From assembly GCF_002222655.1 (NCBI RefSeq), contig NZ_CP022423.1, forward strand, positions 3,348,001 to 3,412,000: a DNA stretch of 64,000 nucleotides, in the 5' to 3' direction. Shown here in pieces: positions 63,101 to 64,000 of this stretch. Source of the DNA: Vitreoscilla filiformis. Lineage in GTDB: Bacteria; Pseudomonadota; Gammaproteobacteria; Burkholderiales; Burkholderiaceae_C. How positions within the stretch are numbered: the first letter of the stretch is position 1; each line of letters begins with the position of its first letter. Below the pieces are notes generated by a model. The model made no database searches. It saw only the letters and a program-made list of their open reading frames with translations, and had not been told where the DNA came from. A program made the position numbers and the translations under genes.

Positions 63101-63412
63101 GCTGCTGCGTTGCGTGCGTTATCCAACCGGGAAATAGCAAGCCAGGCAGCGCATGAGGCCAAGGCCTGGGCCGATAACCACAAAGCCTATCTCGGAGGGA
63201 GGCTATCAGCCGGTGGAGTTACTAGCGCAATTGCAGGACTTGGCCCCTACGGGGGGCTGTCGCTCGGTCTTGTCGCGGGGATGGGAGACGCACTACATAA
63301 CATTGATCGCGCGAATGCATCGACTACCGAACAAGTATTGAGAAGCATATTGGGTGACAAAATGTCTAACTTGCCCGATGTTCACCGTACGGAATGCGAG
63401 TGCTCAAAGTGA
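60146..63412 (+). CDS. Secreted RHS core protein with Ig-like domains and variable C-terminal tip
   Basis: 1088 residues. The ribosome-binding sequence AAGGAT precedes the ATG. A signal peptide (about 22-40, [14 protein letters not shown]) is followed by three Ig-like (Big-type) repeats (about 40-130, 130-220 and 225-325; each has G-x-V-x-F and Y-x-G-D motifs) and then YD repeats. The RHS core (about 790-925) includes [55 protein letters not shown] and DPYGL at D922. The last ~160 residues are the variable tip, Gly/Ala-rich with [24 protein letters not shown] and ending in [9 protein letters not shown]; I do not recognise its activity. A small membrane protein gene overlaps the end. It is probably a polymorphic toxin, though the tip lacks a known toxin motif. 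Confidence 0.8.
   Translation: [1088 protein letters not shown]
62438..62823 (+). repeat. RHS core segment, copy 1 of duplicated region
   Basis: 386 bp within the RHS core that recur at 63615-64000 with 7 mismatches (98% identity). Both copies begin at the codons for M-I-P-T. Confidence 0.95.
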
Positions 63413-63609
63413 AATTCACTCCGAATCGTCGATTGAGCCCGGTCGACAACCCCGTTTTGACTTGGGCACTTCACGTCGTTGTTGTCGGGGTCTCCAGCGT
63501 CTCGGCGTATTACTCGCTTATTGGCGCTACGTTCGTGCCGGCGGCCTGCGGTATCGCAGTGGTTTCGGTGATGGAGGCTGGTTGGCTCTACTTCCGGTTG
63601 CGCCGCTAG
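63394..63609 (+). CDS. Small two-helix membrane protein, candidate immunity factor
   Basis: 71 residues. The ATG at 63394 overlaps the last 19 bp of the RHS toxin gene. Two hydrophobic helices are visible (about residues 23-43, LTWALHVVVVGVSSVSAYYSL, and 46-65, ATFVPAACGIAVVSVMEAGWL) with a basic C-terminus. Genes in this place behind an RHS tip usually encode the cognate immunity protein. A membrane immunity protein would suit a toxin acting at or in the membrane. Not recognised by family. Confidence 0.55.
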   Translation: MRVLKVKFTPNRRLSPVDNPVLTWALHVVVVGVSSVSAYYSLIGATFVPAACGIAVVSVMEAGWLYFRLRR

Positions 63610-63614
63610 CGAGG

Positions 63615-64000
63615 ATGATCCCGACGAGGGTAGCGTACTACGTGTATGACGAGGCTGGGCGCTTGCTGGGTGAGTATGATGCTACGGGCAAGGCTGTTTA
63701 CGAGACGGTTTATTTAGATGAGCAACCCGTGGCAGTATTAACTCAGCCGGAGCTGGGGAAGAACAGTGTGTATTATGCGTACGCGGATCACCTGAACAGT
63801 GTGCGGGTGATCGTGCGCCCGAGTGACCAGGCCTTTGTGTGGCTGTGGGGCAGTGGTGAGCCCTTTGGGCAGGTGCCGCCTGGGACGAACCCGAGTAACT
63901 TGGGCGTGTTTACGTACAACCCACGCATGCCGGGGCAGGTGGCGGATGTGGAGTCGGGGTGGTTTTATAACTGGCATCGGGATTACAACCCGGGTCTTGG
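63615..64000 (+). pseudogene. Displaced duplicate of RHS core (orphan toxin-tip module), runs off window
   Basis: Open frame [18 protein letters not shown]... through [15 protein letters not shown] to [11 protein letters not shown] at the right edge. It has no upstream RHS shell, signal peptide or ribosome-binding site. It copies 62438-62823 at 98% identity, with one notable change (NPDLG to NPGLG). It begins 6 bp after the small membrane gene. In polymorphic toxin loci such orphan core fragments carry an alternative C-terminal toxin and immunity gene and supply tips by recombination. The alternative tip lies beyond the window. Confidence 0.8.

Noticed and set aside
1..64000. CRISPR arrays, tRNA or rRNA genes
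   Set aside because: No regularly spaced repeats, no cloverleaf with a TTCGA arm and no rRNA-like stretch were noticed on either strand; a dedicated scan was not possible.

Overview
This 64 kb window is high-GC chromosomal DNA. Its gene content, codon use and protein family variants point to a betaproteobacterium of the order Burkholderiales, near the Comamonadaceae, Sphaerotilus or Vitreoscilla-like group. That placement is an inference from family resemblance; no marker gene fixes the genus.

Left third (1-23.9 kb), housekeeping and envelope genes. An acetate/solute:sodium symporter (actP, cut by the left edge) ends at a strong terminator. Next come moeA (molybdenum cofactor) and, divergent from it, a two-gene envelope operon: a 1971-residue bacterial alpha-2-macroglobulin with an intact thioester, and penicillin-binding protein 1C. 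A secreted protein built from three copies of an unrecognised repeat follows. An eleven-gene type II secretion operon (gspG-H-I-J-K-L-M-N-D-E-F) runs on the minus strand, with gspC divergent from its head.

Middle (23.9-38.2 kb). A complete integron integrase gene (intI) lies just behind gspC. It has a perfect LexA box immediately upstream, but I could find no attI core, attC sites or cassettes, so it looks like a cassette-less chromosomal integron. An EF-G-like GTPase with an altered switch II follows. Then comes an iron-uptake block: DUF3325, PepSY-TM and DUF3649 proteins, a TonB-dependent siderophore receptor, a Fur paralogue, tonB-exbB-exbD, a Fiu-like receptor and a PiuC-type hydroxylase. 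Three Fur-box-like sites sit at its two promoter regions.

Defence island (38.2-56.1 kb). A BREX operon reads right to left: WYL regulator (brxR-like), brxA-like, brxB, brxC, an ABC-type ATPase with a small PD-(D/E)XK nuclease-like partner, pglX, an AIPR-family protein with nuclease-like residues, pglZ (type B) and brxL. The ATPase/nuclease pair and the AIPR gene are extra cargo inserted among BREX genes and are the best candidates for an undescribed defence module. The island is bracketed by a 14-bp identical (23 of 26) direct repeat that coincides with the 3' end of ychF, the intact gene on its right flank. A nested 13-bp direct repeat and a decayed IS5-family remnant also occur at the edges. 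I see no mobility enzyme inside.

Right end (56.1-64 kb). ychF is followed by an AT-richer RHS polymorphic-toxin locus. It holds a secreted YD-repeat protein, a second secreted protein with Ig-like domains, an RHS core and a variable C-terminal tip, a small two-helix membrane protein that may be the immunity factor, and the start of a 98%-identical duplicate of the RHS core. That duplicate is the signature of a displaced toxin-tip module and runs off the window.

No rRNA, tRNA or CRISPR array was seen.
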